A program made the position numbers and the translations under genes. Below, in pieces: positions 25,894 through 35,415 of a stretch of 35,517 nucleotides of DNA. The notes beneath the pieces are model-generated. The model was given only the letters and a program-made list of their open reading frames with translations. It searched no databases and was not told the DNA's origin. This DNA is from Hyphomicrobiales bacterium. Lineage in GTDB: Bacteria; Pseudomonadota; Alphaproteobacteria; Rhizobiales; Rhizobiaceae. The stretch is from NCBI GenBank assembly GCA_024224595.1, contig JAAENI010000368.1, forward strand, positions 1-35,517, in the 5' to 3' direction. Position 1 is the stretch's first letter. Each line of letters begins with the position of its first letter.

Positions 25894-27455
25894 CCAGAGA
25901 AGAAGCGGTTGGTCAAACCGGAGCACCGACACGCCGTAAAAATCGACGCAGCACAGGCGAGCATCGTCAACGCACTGCTCGCAAAGTAGATTACCACAAT
26001 CTGAGCAATCCGTTTCCACCGATGAATGTGTTCAGTGATGATCGCATCGAAGCCATGCACGAGGCCGCTCTTGATGTGTTGGAAAACCTCGGCATCAAGG
26101 TGCTGCTTCCCGCGGCACGCGATTATTACCAGCGTGGAGGGGCAAGTGTGGATGAATCGACACAAATGGTGTCCATTGGCCGCGAAATGGTTGAGGCAGC
26201 GCTTGAAACAGCGCCAAAATCTATTCCCGTAATGGCGGGGATTCGAGAAAAAGATATCATTCTGGAGCCCGGCAAACTCGTCTTCCAGCCTGGTGCCGGT
26301 GCGCCTCATGCCACAGACCTTGAGCGTGGTCGAAGGCCTGGTACCTTGTCAGATTTTTGTGAACTTATACGTTTGACCCAGCACTTTGATGTACTGCACA
26401 TGGTACCACCGCTTGTCGAACCGCAGGATATTCCTGTTCACCTCAGACATTATGAGACCGCCAGAGCGCAACTGACTTTGTCCAGTAAAGTACCGTTTGT
26501 ATTCTCGCGCGGAACGCCTCAAGTGCTGGACTCGTTTGAGATGATACGTGATTTTCGCGGTTTGAGTGATGAAGAATTTCATTCTGGGAGCCATTGCTAC
26601 ACCATCATTAACACCAATTCTCCCCGTCAGCTGGATATGCCCATGGCACAGGGTCTGATCGACTTTGCCAAGGCCAAACAGGTTTCAATTGTGACCCCGT
26701 TTACTCTGATGGGAGCGATGGCACCCATTACGGTTGCAGGCGCAATAACCCTGTCGCATGCAGAAGCTTTGGCCGCGATTACCCTGGCACAACTGGTCAA
26801 TCCAGGCGCTCCGGTTTGCTATGGTACATTTACGTCTAATGTCGATATGAAATCTGGTGCTCCTGCATTTGGAACACCGGAGCACTTCCGTGCCAGTCTT
26901 GCCGCAGGACAACTGGCTCGCAAAATCGGTCTGCCATGGCGAAGTGCCAGTGGTAGTGCTGCCAATATCAATGATGCCCAGGGTGCCAATGAAAACCAGT
27001 TGGGCCTTTGGGGTTGTTTGCTGGCCGGTTCTACCGTGATCATCCATGCTGCAGGCTGGCTTGAGGCAGGGTTGACGGTTTCCTATGAAAAACTCATCGC
27101 TGATTGTGAATTGTTGCAAATGATAGCTGAACTTTGTTCGCGCGCTAAAGCCAGTGATGATGAAATTGGTTTGGACGCGCTTGCTGAAATTGCCCCGGGA
27201 GGACATTTTTTTGGCGCTCAACATACGATGAGCAGGTATCAAACCGAGTTTTACGAACCGTTCCTGCATGACTGGACCAATTTTGGCAGTTGGACGGAGC
27301 AGGGGTCTAAAGACACTGATCGCCGCGCACTGGATGTCTGGAAACAAATTCTGTCGCAAGACAATGGATACACAGCTGACGGAAATAACATTGAAAATCT
27401 GAGTTGTTATATCGAAAAGCGAGCTATTGAGGGCGGAGCGCTACCGGTTAGTTAA
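25890..27455 (+). CDS. MttB-family (trimethylamine methyltransferase-like) protein
   Basis: This 521-residue homologue of archaeal trimethylamine:corrinoid methyltransferase MttB is of the bacterial non-pyrrolysine type: the frame has no internal stop and so no UAG-encoded residue. After a basic N-terminal 30 residues it has the TIM-barrel pattern of the family: EALDVLENLGIKVL-like helix, VFQPGAGAPHATDLERGRR, TPFTLMGAMAPITVAGAITL, YGTFTSNVDMKSGAPAFGTP and SASNINDAQGANENQ-like segments near residue 355. Relatives such as MtgB demethylate glycine betaine using a corrinoid protein. It is coupled to the dehydrogenase by a four-base ATGA overlap, which suggests stepwise demethylation of a quaternary amine. 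No corrinoid protein or reductive activator is encoded nearby, so the methyl acceptor is uncertain. Confidence 0.87.
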   Translation: MTREEAVGQTGAPTRRKNRRSTGEHRQRTARKVDYHNLSNPFPPMNVFSDDRIEAMHEAALDVLENLGIKVLLPAARDYYQRGGASVDESTQMVSIGREMVEAALETAPKSIPVMAGIREKDIILEPGKLVFQPGAGAPHATDLERGRRPGTLSDFCELIRLTQHFDVLHMVPPLVEPQDIPVHLRHYETARAQLTLSSKVPFVFSRGTPQVLDSFEMIRDFRGLSDEEFHSGSHCYTIINTNSPRQLDMPMAQGLIDFAKAKQVSIVTPFTLMGAMAPITVAGAITLSHAEALAAITLAQLVNPGAPVCYGTFTSNVDMKSGAPAFGTPEHFRASLAAGQLARKIGLPWRSASGSAANINDAQGANENQLGLWGCLLAGSTVIIHAAGWLEAGLTVSYEKLIADCELLQMIAELCSRAKASDDEIGLDALAEIAPGGHFFGAQHTMSRYQTEFYEPFLHDWTNFGSWTEQGSKDTDRRALDVWKQILSQDNGYTADGNNIENLSCYIEKRAIEGGALPVS

Positions 27456-27460
27456 ACACC

Positions 27461-28135
27461 ATGAATGGAACAAGGATTTCAAGCTTGAAAAGCGCTACGG
27501 GTGCAGGCAAACATACATTGGCCGGGAATATCAAAGCCACGCGTGAAGACTGGCTGACATCCGCAATGGATATTCTCATTGCAGATGGAGTTGGCGAAGT
27601 AAAGGTCCTCGCCATTGCCCGGAAATTGGGTGTCTCGCGTTCCAGTTTTTACTGGTACTTCAAGAGCAGGCAGGATTTACTCGATGCTTTACTTGAATAT
27701 TGGCAGGCGACCAACACCGCGGCGTTGGTCAAACAATCCGAAATTTCGGCGAAGACAATTACAGAGGCGGTCTGCAATGTTTTTCGATGTTTCGTCAATC
27801 CCGATCTATTCAACAATGCGCTGGATTTTGCAGTTCGCGACTGGGCGCGCCGCTCGCCTCAAGTACGCAAGACGCTTGATCATTCAGATCAGGTAAGAGT
27901 GGATGCGCTTGATTCAATGTTTTCCCGCTTCGGATACGACAAAATAGAAGCGCTGACCCGTGCGAGAATTTTGTATTTCATGCAGATCGGTTATAACGTT
28001 GCCGAACTCAACGAAACAATGTCCGATCGAATGAAATTAATACCCGAATACCTGTTAGGTTTTACCGGTGTTGAAGCATCACAATCAGAAATTGAAGTGT
28101 TCAGCACTTATGCTCACCAATTTGGTATTGAATAA
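27461..28135 (+). CDS. TetR/AcrR-family transcriptional regulator
   Basis: This 224-residue DNA-binding protein has an N-terminal helix-turn-helix (about 30-75) containing WLTSAMDILIADGVGEVKV, LAIARKLGVSRSSFYWYFKS and RQDLLDALLEYW, which are the TetR helices in order. The C-terminal ligand domain (about 85-215) is all-helical with RDWARRSPQVRKTLDHSDQ and a hydrophobic RARILYFMQIGYNV. It starts five bases after the methyltransferase stop, so it is very likely co-transcribed with the dehydrogenase and MttB genes and autoregulates them, perhaps in response to a methylated amine as BetI does for choline. The ribosome site is weak, consistent with coupling. The ligand is not readable from sequence. 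Confidence 0.88.
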   Translation: MNGTRISSLKSATGAGKHTLAGNIKATREDWLTSAMDILIADGVGEVKVLAIARKLGVSRSSFYWYFKSRQDLLDALLEYWQATNTAALVKQSEISAKTITEAVCNVFRCFVNPDLFNNALDFAVRDWARRSPQVRKTLDHSDQVRVDALDSMFSRFGYDKIEALTRARILYFMQIGYNVAELNETMSDRMKLIPEYLLGFTGVEASQSEIEVFSTYAHQFGIE

Positions 28136-28376
28136 ACACTTCAAATTCCAGGATTGTTAACGTCTCAATGTTGGGTTGTACTGATGGCAGAAATCAATCT
28201 CAAAGTCGATTTTGATGAACCTTGAAAAATTGATCACTGATATTCCAATGCATTTTTTAAATTTTAAATCAGATAATTTGAGTTTTCCGTGCATTTGCAC
28301 AGGCGGGATCTAACCGTGCTGGATCCTGTCAAATTCAAAATTGAGGAACTGGACGGCTTTGAGGCTTTGTTTTGAT

Positions 28377-30779
28377 TTACGACTTCAATTGCTTGCCATT
28401 TGCCGGAATCGTCAGCGTAACGGTTGTGCCAATTTTTAACCTGGATTTGATATCGAGGCGCCCGCCGTGCATTTCTGCCAGTGAACGTGAAATTGCCAAT
28501 CCAAGACCCGAACCTTTGTGAGACTTTGTGAACTGATTTTGCACCTGCTCAAACGGTTGGCATATCTTGTCGAGGTCGGATTTGGATATACCAATTCCAT
28601 TATCGCTAATTTTCACCATAACATTGCCCCCTTTTTTCGAGGCGCTGACTGAAATTTTGCCTCCATCATTTGAGAACTTCATGGCATTTGACATGACATT
28701 AAGCAGTATCTGTTTGATCGCGCGTCGGTCAGCAACAAGAGTCAGATTGCCGGACAAGTTGTCCTCAATATCAATTTTCCTCGAATGTGTCTGATGTGAG
28801 ATAATCGGAAGCGTTTCTTCGACAATTTTTCCCAGGTCAAATTTTTCAAAATCCAGACTAAACTGTCCTGCTTCAATTTTTGACATATCGAGAATGTCAT
28901 TGATTACGCCCAGCAAATATGAACCGCTGTCAAAAATATCCCTCGAATATTCGACATATTTTTCTGAGCCTAGCGGTCCAAACATTCGCTGATTTAATAT
29001 TTCGGAAAAACCAAGAATCGCATTCAATGGTGTTCGAAGTTCATGTGAGATATTGGCAAGAAATTCCGATTTTGTCTGATTTGCTGCTTCCGCCCGATCT
29101 TTTTCAATGGCGTAGTTTTGCGCCAGTTCTTCAAGTTCGCCGGCCTGCAGACTCAATTCCTGGCGGGACTTTTGTAAATCGGAGATGGTAGCCATCAGTC
29201 GGCTTTCAGAATCCAGAAGTTTGCGTTCGTGTTGTTTGATATTGGTAATATCCGTACCTACTGATACAAATCCGCCATCTCTGGTTTTACGTTCATTGAT
29301 TTGTAGCCAACGTCCGTCTTCCAATTGCACTTCCATTGTCCTGCCGCCCTCTTTGACATTCTTTAACCCGACAATATTGCTGGCTGTATCAGCGGTTTTT
29401 GAAGCGTCCATCAATGTGTCATAGTTCATGCCCTGTATGACATCGTTCTTGCTCAAGCCGTGCAATTGCTGATATTTGGAGTTGCACATGATCAGGCGTT
29501 TTTCCTCATCCCACAAGACAAAAGCCTCGGAGAGGTTTTCAATCGCATCACGCAACCGGATGTCGTTACGTTCGGATTCGGATTTCAGATTTTGCTGCTC
29601 GGTAATATCGACGGCAATGCCGATCAGATGAGGCTCACCATTGGCAGATTGCACCAGTTCGACCCGCGTGCGAACCCAAATCCAGTTTCCCTTGATATGC
29701 CTCATGCGGAAAACACTATCGACAGCATCCCGGTTTTCAACTAGCACCTCATTGGCCAATTCAAACAAATCTGCATCGCCTGGATGCACCATTCTTGCAA
29801 CTTGTGAAAAACCTAGGGTATCTTCCTGTGGCTCAATCCCCAGTAATTCGTACATCGACGTTGACCAGTATATTTGTCCGCGAGACAAATCCCAGTCCCA
29901 CAGGCCACACTTTCCGCGCAACAGCGCGGTATCAAAACGATTTTGGGTTATGTTGTTAATTTTGTCTGCTTCACTCGCGCGCGCCAGTTGAACAAAATAC
30001 GCATACAATATGATAAGCAACATGCCGGATGTCCCGACAAAAAGTGATACATTGAGAGAAACAGCGTTGCGCCAATCGGCGTAAAGTGCCTTCGTCGGCT
30101 GGATCAATGTTATCCCGCCATGCGGACTGGGCAGGATTCGATGCACACCCATTGCTTGAATGCCATTGTCAAATTTCAGTATTTTGACATCAGCTCTTTT
30201 GCCAAATGTAGTCAATAAGATGGAATTACCCAGTACGGTACTGATATCTTTTCCAAGCCATTCGGGATGCTGCGGCAGACTTGCGGATATTTTTCCATCC
30301 CGCCCGGTTGCTATCAATTGTCTTTCTTTTTTTAGATATTTTGCTGAAACAGTATCCGAGAGCAGGTTCTGAAATTCAATTCTGGTGATTGGCTTTTTTG
30401 ATGCATAAGCTGCCGGTTTTAGTTTTTCATTTATGATCTCGGCTATGAAATTTAGTTCCGCTGATGCTGACTGGTGTATGTTTTCCGCTTCATTGGACAG
30501 TGAAACCCAACGCGCAAATGCTAGACTTCCCAAAAATATTACAATTAATACGGGAATAAGTTTTAGCAACAGGGTTTCATACTGGAGCAGGCGTTCATAG
30601 GCCGGATGGCTGAATAGCTTTCCATAGCCAACTCGTCCAGAGTAAGCCTTTTTACCCCGGGTGGTATAACTTTGATGTTGCGCCCGCACGATTTGTGTTT
30701 CCGCTGGCCCCATTAGCGGTCTCCAGGTAAAATCCTCTGAAATCGAATCACTTGCATTTGAATCCACGCGAATCGCCAT
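28377..30779 (-). CDS. PAS-domain sensor histidine kinase (PleC/PdhS-like)
   Basis: This 800-residue membrane kinase has helices at about 72-90 and 244-264 around a periplasmic domain of about 150 residues. Two PAS-type domains follow, at about 284-395 (GLWDWDLSRGQIYWSTSMYE, then DITEQQNL) and 409-515 (EAFVLWDEEKRLIMCN, then DITNIKQHE). A coiled coil (516-570) leads to the H box FLANISHELRTPLNAILGFS (His579). The ATPase domain has LLNVMSNAMKFS, SDNGIGIS and GSGLGLAIS. The block MFGPLGSEKYVEYSRDI after the H box is typical of the PleC/DivJ/PdhS group that controls the cell-cycle regulator DivK in alphaproteobacteria. That grouping is by signature only; DivK phosphorylation is inference. It is an orphan kinase, with no response regulator beside it. 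Confidence 0.88.
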   Translation of the reverse strand: MAIRVDSNASDSISEDFTWRPLMGPAETQIVRAQHQSYTTRGKKAYSGRVGYGKLFSHPAYERLLQYETLLLKLIPVLIVIFLGSLAFARWVSLSNEAENIHQSASAELNFIAEIINEKLKPAAYASKKPITRIEFQNLLSDTVSAKYLKKERQLIATGRDGKISASLPQHPEWLGKDISTVLGNSILLTTFGKRADVKILKFDNGIQAMGVHRILPSPHGGITLIQPTKALYADWRNAVSLNVSLFVGTSGMLLIILYAYFVQLARASEADKINNITQNRFDTALLRGKCGLWDWDLSRGQIYWSTSMYELLGIEPQEDTLGFSQVARMVHPGDADLFELANEVLVENRDAVDSVFRMRHIKGNWIWVRTRVELVQSANGEPHLIGIAVDITEQQNLKSESERNDIRLRDAIENLSEAFVLWDEEKRLIMCNSKYQQLHGLSKNDVIQGMNYDTLMDASKTADTASNIVGLKNVKEGGRTMEVQLEDGRWLQINERKTRDGGFVSVGTDITNIKQHERKLLDSESRLMATISDLQKSRQELSLQAGELEELAQNYAIEKDRAEAANQTKSEFLANISHELRTPLNAILGFSEILNQRMFGPLGSEKYVEYSRDIFDSGSYLLGVINDILDMSKIEAGQFSLDFEKFDLGKIVEETLPIISHQTHSRKIDIEDNLSGNLTLVADRRAIKQILLNVMSNAMKFSNDGGKISVSASKKGGNVMVKISDNGIGISKSDLDKICQPFEQVQNQFTKSHKGSGLGLAISRSLAEMHGGRLDIKSRLKIGTTVTLTIPANGKQLKS

Positions 30780-30870
30780 GTCCAGTAAAATAAATACAAA
30801 AGTTATTTTAGTTCAAACCGGTCATTCTGCATCAAATCTTCGATGAGTATTCTGACTATTGGTTTACGCG

Positions 30871-33525
30871 CTATCCATCCAGGATCAGGTCAAGAATTTC
30901 GCTAACATCAGTTGATAATTTCGAATTTTCCCGCAATTTTTTCAATACATCGATAGCTGCCTTTCGACGAACCTTCTCCAATGCGCCATGGGTTCGAAAT
31001 GCAGTAAGTAATCTAGCTGCGATTTGTGGATTGATTTTATCAAGTGTTTCAATTGCCCTTATCACCAATTGATAGCCTTCGCCTGAACGGGCGTTGAACC
31101 CCGTCGGATTGCCAAATGCAAAACTGGCAAGAACCGAGCGAACCCGATTAGGATTTTTGAATGTAAATTTTTCGTGCCGCATTAATCGGCGCACAACTTT
31201 GGCTCCTGCTGTGCCTGGTATCATTGCCTGAACTGAAAACCATTTATCAAGCACCAGCGGATTATCTTTAAAGTCATCGTAGAATTTTTGAATTGCCTGA
31301 TCACTGGTTTTGCGTGATTTGTGGCGCAATACAATGCGAACCAGTGCTGAAAATCTGTCGCTCATTTCCCTGGCAGTTGAATATTGGCGATTACTTTCCA
31401 GTTCCGAACGTTTGTGATTTGCCATAACGCCAATATCTAGTAGCAGATTACGCAATGCACGTTTACCTGTTTGTTCCGCATTAGGTTGGTAATCATCAGT
31501 AATTTCTGTTTCCTGCCAAACAACATCCCACAATTCAATAACCCTGCCGCCAATGTCACCCATCAGCGCGTTTCGCGCTTTGTGCACTGTGTCCGGATCT
31601 ACCCCTGAGCCAATTCTGCGCGAAATCTCACCTTCTCCAGGCAGATTCAAAACCTGTGCTTTGAAGGCCGCAGGTAAAGTATTGTCGGCAAAAACAGCAA
31701 GTGCAGCATCAAGAAATTTTGAATCGGATTTTGGTGCCTTGCCTCTACCTAGGGCCTTTGCACCGTTTACCAGCAGTTTCATTGCATAAGTCTGGAATGC
31801 CTGCCACTGGTTAAATTGATCGGTGTCGTTGGCGGTTAGAAACGCCAATTCGGTGTTAGTCTGGTGTAGTTCCAGGTTAACAGGTGCACTGAAATTTCGA
31901 TTGAGTGATAATACCGGACGGCTGGTGATGCCATGAAAAACGATTTTGTGTTTGCGTTTGACCAGGTTGAAAACATCGCCTTCACTTGCACATCCGGTAA
32001 TCCTGGTGGCTTTCAGATCGACCCCGCCTTTGCCGACCAGACCAATCCTGAAAGGGATATGCATAACTTTTTTCCTGGGTTGACCAGGTGTTGGTGAAAG
32101 ATTTTGCTCAAGTTCCAGTGTCAGTTTTTTTGATTTTACGTCATATTTGGATGACGCGATGATTGATGGAGTGCCAGCTTGCGAATACCAGAGAGCAAAT
32201 TGGTCAAGGTTAATTCTTCCGGCCTGGCTGAAACATTTCAGAAAATTCTCAATTGTTGTTGCTTCACCGTCGTGGCGCTTAAAATAGAGATTCATTCCCT
32301 TCTTAAATGTTTTGGGTCCCAATAGTGTTGCCAGCATGCGAACCAGTTCCGCACCTTTTTCATAGATGGTTGCGGTATAAAAATTATTTATTTCCCGGTA
32401 GGTCTCAGGTCGAACAGCATGAGCTAAGGGGCCGGAATCCTCTGAAAACTGGTGGATGCGCAATTTGCGTACATCCTCAATTCGCAAAACCGCTCGCGAG
32501 CGCATATCTGCAGAAAACTCCTGGTCGCGATATACCGTCAACCCCTCCTTGAGGCACAATTGGAACCAGTCTCGGCAGGTAATGCGATTGCCGGTCCAGT
32601 TATGAAAATACTCATGAGCAATTATTCCCTCGATATTTTCGTAGTCCATATCAGTGGCACTGGCTGGATCGGCCAGGACAAATTTGTCATTGAAGATATT
32701 CAGGCCTTTGTTTTCCATCGCCCCCATGTTGAAATCGGAGACAGCGACAATATTGAAAACATCCAGATCATATTCACAACCAAATACTTCCTCATCCCAT
32801 TTCATTGATCGAATTAACGCTTCCATGGCATAGGTTGCCTGATTTTCTTTGCCTTTTTCAACATATATTCCCAATTTGACATTTCTGTTCGATGCGGTTT
32901 TGAATCTCTCAAAAATCGCACCCAAATCACCAGCCACCAATGCAAACAGATAGCTGGGTTTAGGGTGAGGGTCGTGCCAAATCGCAAAATGCCTGTTGCC
33001 CGATAGTTTCCCCTTTTTCACCGGATTGCCATTACCAAGTAAAATCGGGCAATCATCACGGTCACCTTCTATGCGCGTTGTATAGGTCGCAAGAACATCA
33101 GGGCGGTCCGCAAAATAGGTGATACGCCGAAAACCTTCGGCCTCACACTGAGTGCAATATTTGCCATTGGAACGATAAAGACCCATGAGTTTTGTATTTG
33201 ATTCAGGGTTGATCGTTACTTCTGTTTCCAGTGTAAATCTCTTCTTCCTCGGAGTTGAAAAAATCTCTAAGAATTGAGAGGAAACCTTGAACGATTCCTC
33301 TTCCAGCGCCTCGCCGTCAAGTTTTACCCAGTTTAACGAAAGTTCATCACCATCAAGGTGTAATGGTGTTTTGATGTCCACACCTTTTGACCGCTCGATT
33401 TCCAGCACAGACCTGACAATCGTCGCTTGTGCATCAAGCTGAAAGTGCAGATCGATATGGTTGATTTGGTAGTCGGCAATTTTATAGTTCTTCAACCGAA
33501 TGATGTGTCCGCTATCAGTGCGCAT
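30871..33525 (-). CDS. pepN: Aminopeptidase N (M1 family, PepN type)
   Basis: This 884-residue cytoplasmic zinc aminopeptidase removes N-terminal residues from peptides. The exopeptidase motif GAMENKG is at 268-274. The zinc site is HEYFHNWTGNRIT (His304, Glu305 catalytic, His308) with Glu327 in LKEGLTVYRDQEF as third ligand. The substrate-binding beta-domain (about 1-200) includes TQCEAEGFRRITYF and RPDVLATYT, both classic for the E. coli PepN branch. The C-terminal half is the superhelical DUF3458 region with LSFAFGNP-like segments. The length is normal for the family. AAGG nine bases before the ATG is an acceptable ribosome site. It is transcribed away from pgi and lies 91 bases upstream of the PAS kinase, possibly in one transcript. 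Confidence 0.96.
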   Translation of the reverse strand: MRTDSGHIIRLKNYKIADYQINHIDLHFQLDAQATIVRSVLEIERSKGVDIKTPLHLDGDELSLNWVKLDGEALEEESFKVSSQFLEIFSTPRKKRFTLETEVTINPESNTKLMGLYRSNGKYCTQCEAEGFRRITYFADRPDVLATYTTRIEGDRDDCPILLGNGNPVKKGKLSGNRHFAIWHDPHPKPSYLFALVAGDLGAIFERFKTASNRNVKLGIYVEKGKENQATYAMEALIRSMKWDEEVFGCEYDLDVFNIVAVSDFNMGAMENKGLNIFNDKFVLADPASATDMDYENIEGIIAHEYFHNWTGNRITCRDWFQLCLKEGLTVYRDQEFSADMRSRAVLRIEDVRKLRIHQFSEDSGPLAHAVRPETYREINNFYTATIYEKGAELVRMLATLLGPKTFKKGMNLYFKRHDGEATTIENFLKCFSQAGRINLDQFALWYSQAGTPSIIASSKYDVKSKKLTLELEQNLSPTPGQPRKKVMHIPFRIGLVGKGGVDLKATRITGCASEGDVFNLVKRKHKIVFHGITSRPVLSLNRNFSAPVNLELHQTNTELAFLTANDTDQFNQWQAFQTYAMKLLVNGAKALGRGKAPKSDSKFLDAALAVFADNTLPAAFKAQVLNLPGEGEISRRIGSGVDPDTVHKARNALMGDIGGRVIELWDVVWQETEITDDYQPNAEQTGKRALRNLLLDIGVMANHKRSELESNRQYSTAREMSDRFSALVRIVLRHKSRKTSDQAIQKFYDDFKDNPLVLDKWFSVQAMIPGTAGAKVVRRLMRHEKFTFKNPNRVRSVLASFAFGNPTGFNARSGEGYQLVIRAIETLDKINPQIAARLLTAFRTHGALEKVRRKAAIDVLKKLRENSKLSTDVSEILDLILDG

Positions 33526-33738
33526 TTGTGATGACCTTATGCAGTAGTTGGCTCATGAAATTTGGTGTTATTTATCTTTTGTCTCGAACAATCAACTAGC
33601 TTTACCAGTTGTCGATGTAATCGCAAGTGCACTGACAAAACGTGGTTGTCCAATTCTGGCGGGACATTGATTATTTTGCAATATTCGTTCAAACATAACG
33701 TTTCCCGACACATTTGAAAATCAGGATATCTAAGTACC

Positions 33739-35367
33739 ATGCCTCAATCCGCATTAAGTACCCATTTTCAATCACTAAAAAAACACCGTTCGCGACTTGA
33801 AAATTTATCACTCAGTGCCTTGTTTCAATCCGAACCAAATCGAGCAGATGATTTATCAATTGACGATGGTGTTCTGTTTTTTGACTTTTCAAAAAACAGA
33901 ATTGATCAACAAAGCCTGGCCGTACTTTTGAATCTCGCCACTGACGCAAAGATTGAAGAAGCCAGAGGGCGAATGTTTCGAGGTGGAAAAATCAATTTCA
34001 CTGAAAATCGAGCAGTTCTACACACTGCACTTCGTGCGGGAGAGGGCCCCGCAATCATTGTTGATGGGATCAATGTTCGCGATCAGATATCGAAGGCCAA
34101 ACGGCAGGCCTTTGATTTTGCTGAGAAAGTCAGAAGTGGCGAATATTCGCTTGGACGACATACAATCAAAGATGTTGTGAACATAGGCATTGGTGGCTCT
34201 GATCTGGGGCCGGTTATGTGCGTTGCTGCACTCCAGCCATATTGCTCAGGGCCAAATATTCATTTCGTGTCAAACGTTGACGGTGCCGATTTTCATGACA
34301 CAACCAAAGGTTTGGACCCTCATTCAACGCTTTTTGTTATTGCATCAAAAACCTTTACAACCGCTGAGACGATGGCCAACGCAAAATTGGCAAAAACCTG
34401 GTTGTCAGAAAAAATCTCGCCACGCGATATTGGTAGACACTTTGTCGCTTTGTCGACAAATTTGGAGGCAACTGCAGAATTTGGTATCGACAAAAATCGC
34501 ATATTCGGTTTTTGGGACTGGGTTGGTGGTCGATATTCAATCTGGTCTTCCATCGGTTTGTCGCTGATGATAGCCATCGGATCTGATAATTATCAGCAAT
34601 TTCTTGAGGGAGCCAAGTCTGCAGACGAACATTTCCTCAAACAAAGACTTGAGGACAATATTCCGGTTTTAATGGCACTCATAGGCATCTGGCACCGCAA
34701 TATCTGGGGGTTTTCAGCCCATGCAGTGCTACCCTATGACAACCGTCTTTTGCACTTCCCCGCCTATTTGCAGCAATTGGATATGGAATCCAACGGCAAA
34801 CACATCTGCGCTGATAGTACTATATCCCAGTATTCAACTGGTCCGGTGATATGGGGTGAACCAGGAACCAATGGTCAACATGCCTTCTATCAGCTTCTTC
34901 ATCAGGGGAGTGATATCATCCCCTGTGATTTTTTGGTCGGTGCATTATCCCATGAAATCGACCAGACTCATCAAAAGATGCTGTTAGCCAATTGCCTCGC
35001 TCAGAGCGAAGCCATGATGCTGGGCCGGTCCCCACAACAGGTCACCGAAATGATGCAACCCAATATTGATGCCAGGCTGGTACCTCATAAAGTATTTGAG
35101 GGAAACAGGCCTTCCAATACGTTCATTTACCAGAAACTGACACCATATGTATTAGGAAAGCTGATCGCATACTATGAGCACAAAATTTTTGTACAGGGCG
35201 TTATCTGGGGTATAAACTCATTTGACCAATGGGGGGTTGAGTTGGGCAAGCAATTGGCATCTGACATTCAGCCTTTGCTGGAAAAAGAACATGTTAGTTA
35301 CGATTCCTCCATTCATGATGCGTCTACCAACAATCTTATTGCCAGATTTTTTCAACTATCCAAATAA
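33739..35367 (+). CDS. pgi: Glucose-6-phosphate isomerase
   Basis: Pgi interconverts glucose-6-phosphate and fructose-6-phosphate in the cytoplasm and is needed for gluconeogenesis and sugar-nucleotide supply even where the Entner-Doudoroff pathway dominates. The 542-residue protein has the family order: NIGIGGSDLGPVM (148-160), SKTFTTAETM (203-212), FWDWVGGRYSIWSSIGLSL (258-276), catalytic Glu350 in QLDMESNGK, His381 in GQHAFYQLLHQG and the C-terminal signature INSFDQWGVELGK with the active-site lysine. The length fits other alphaproteobacterial enzymes. The start is the ATG at 33739; the 213-base divergent gap to pepN presumably holds both promoters. Confidence 0.97.
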   Translation: MPQSALSTHFQSLKKHRSRLENLSLSALFQSEPNRADDLSIDDGVLFFDFSKNRIDQQSLAVLLNLATDAKIEEARGRMFRGGKINFTENRAVLHTALRAGEGPAIIVDGINVRDQISKAKRQAFDFAEKVRSGEYSLGRHTIKDVVNIGIGGSDLGPVMCVAALQPYCSGPNIHFVSNVDGADFHDTTKGLDPHSTLFVIASKTFTTAETMANAKLAKTWLSEKISPRDIGRHFVALSTNLEATAEFGIDKNRIFGFWDWVGGRYSIWSSIGLSLMIAIGSDNYQQFLEGAKSADEHFLKQRLEDNIPVLMALIGIWHRNIWGFSAHAVLPYDNRLLHFPAYLQQLDMESNGKHICADSTISQYSTGPVIWGEPGTNGQHAFYQLLHQGSDIIPCDFLVGALSHEIDQTHQKMLLANCLAQSEAMMLGRSPQQVTEMMQPNIDARLVPHKVFEGNRPSNTFIYQKLTPYVLGKLIAYYEHKIFVQGVIWGINSFDQWGVELGKQLASDIQPLLEKEHVSYDSSIHDASTNNLIARFFQLSK

Positions 35368-35415
35368 GCCAAAATAGTTCTCGCGGATTGCTTTCATGAT
35401 CTATATATTCCGTTC

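Noticed and set aside
33537-33740. 67-codon minus-strand frame between pepN and pgi
   Set aside because: It fills the divergent promoter region, overlaps the pgi start codon and has no recognisable features.
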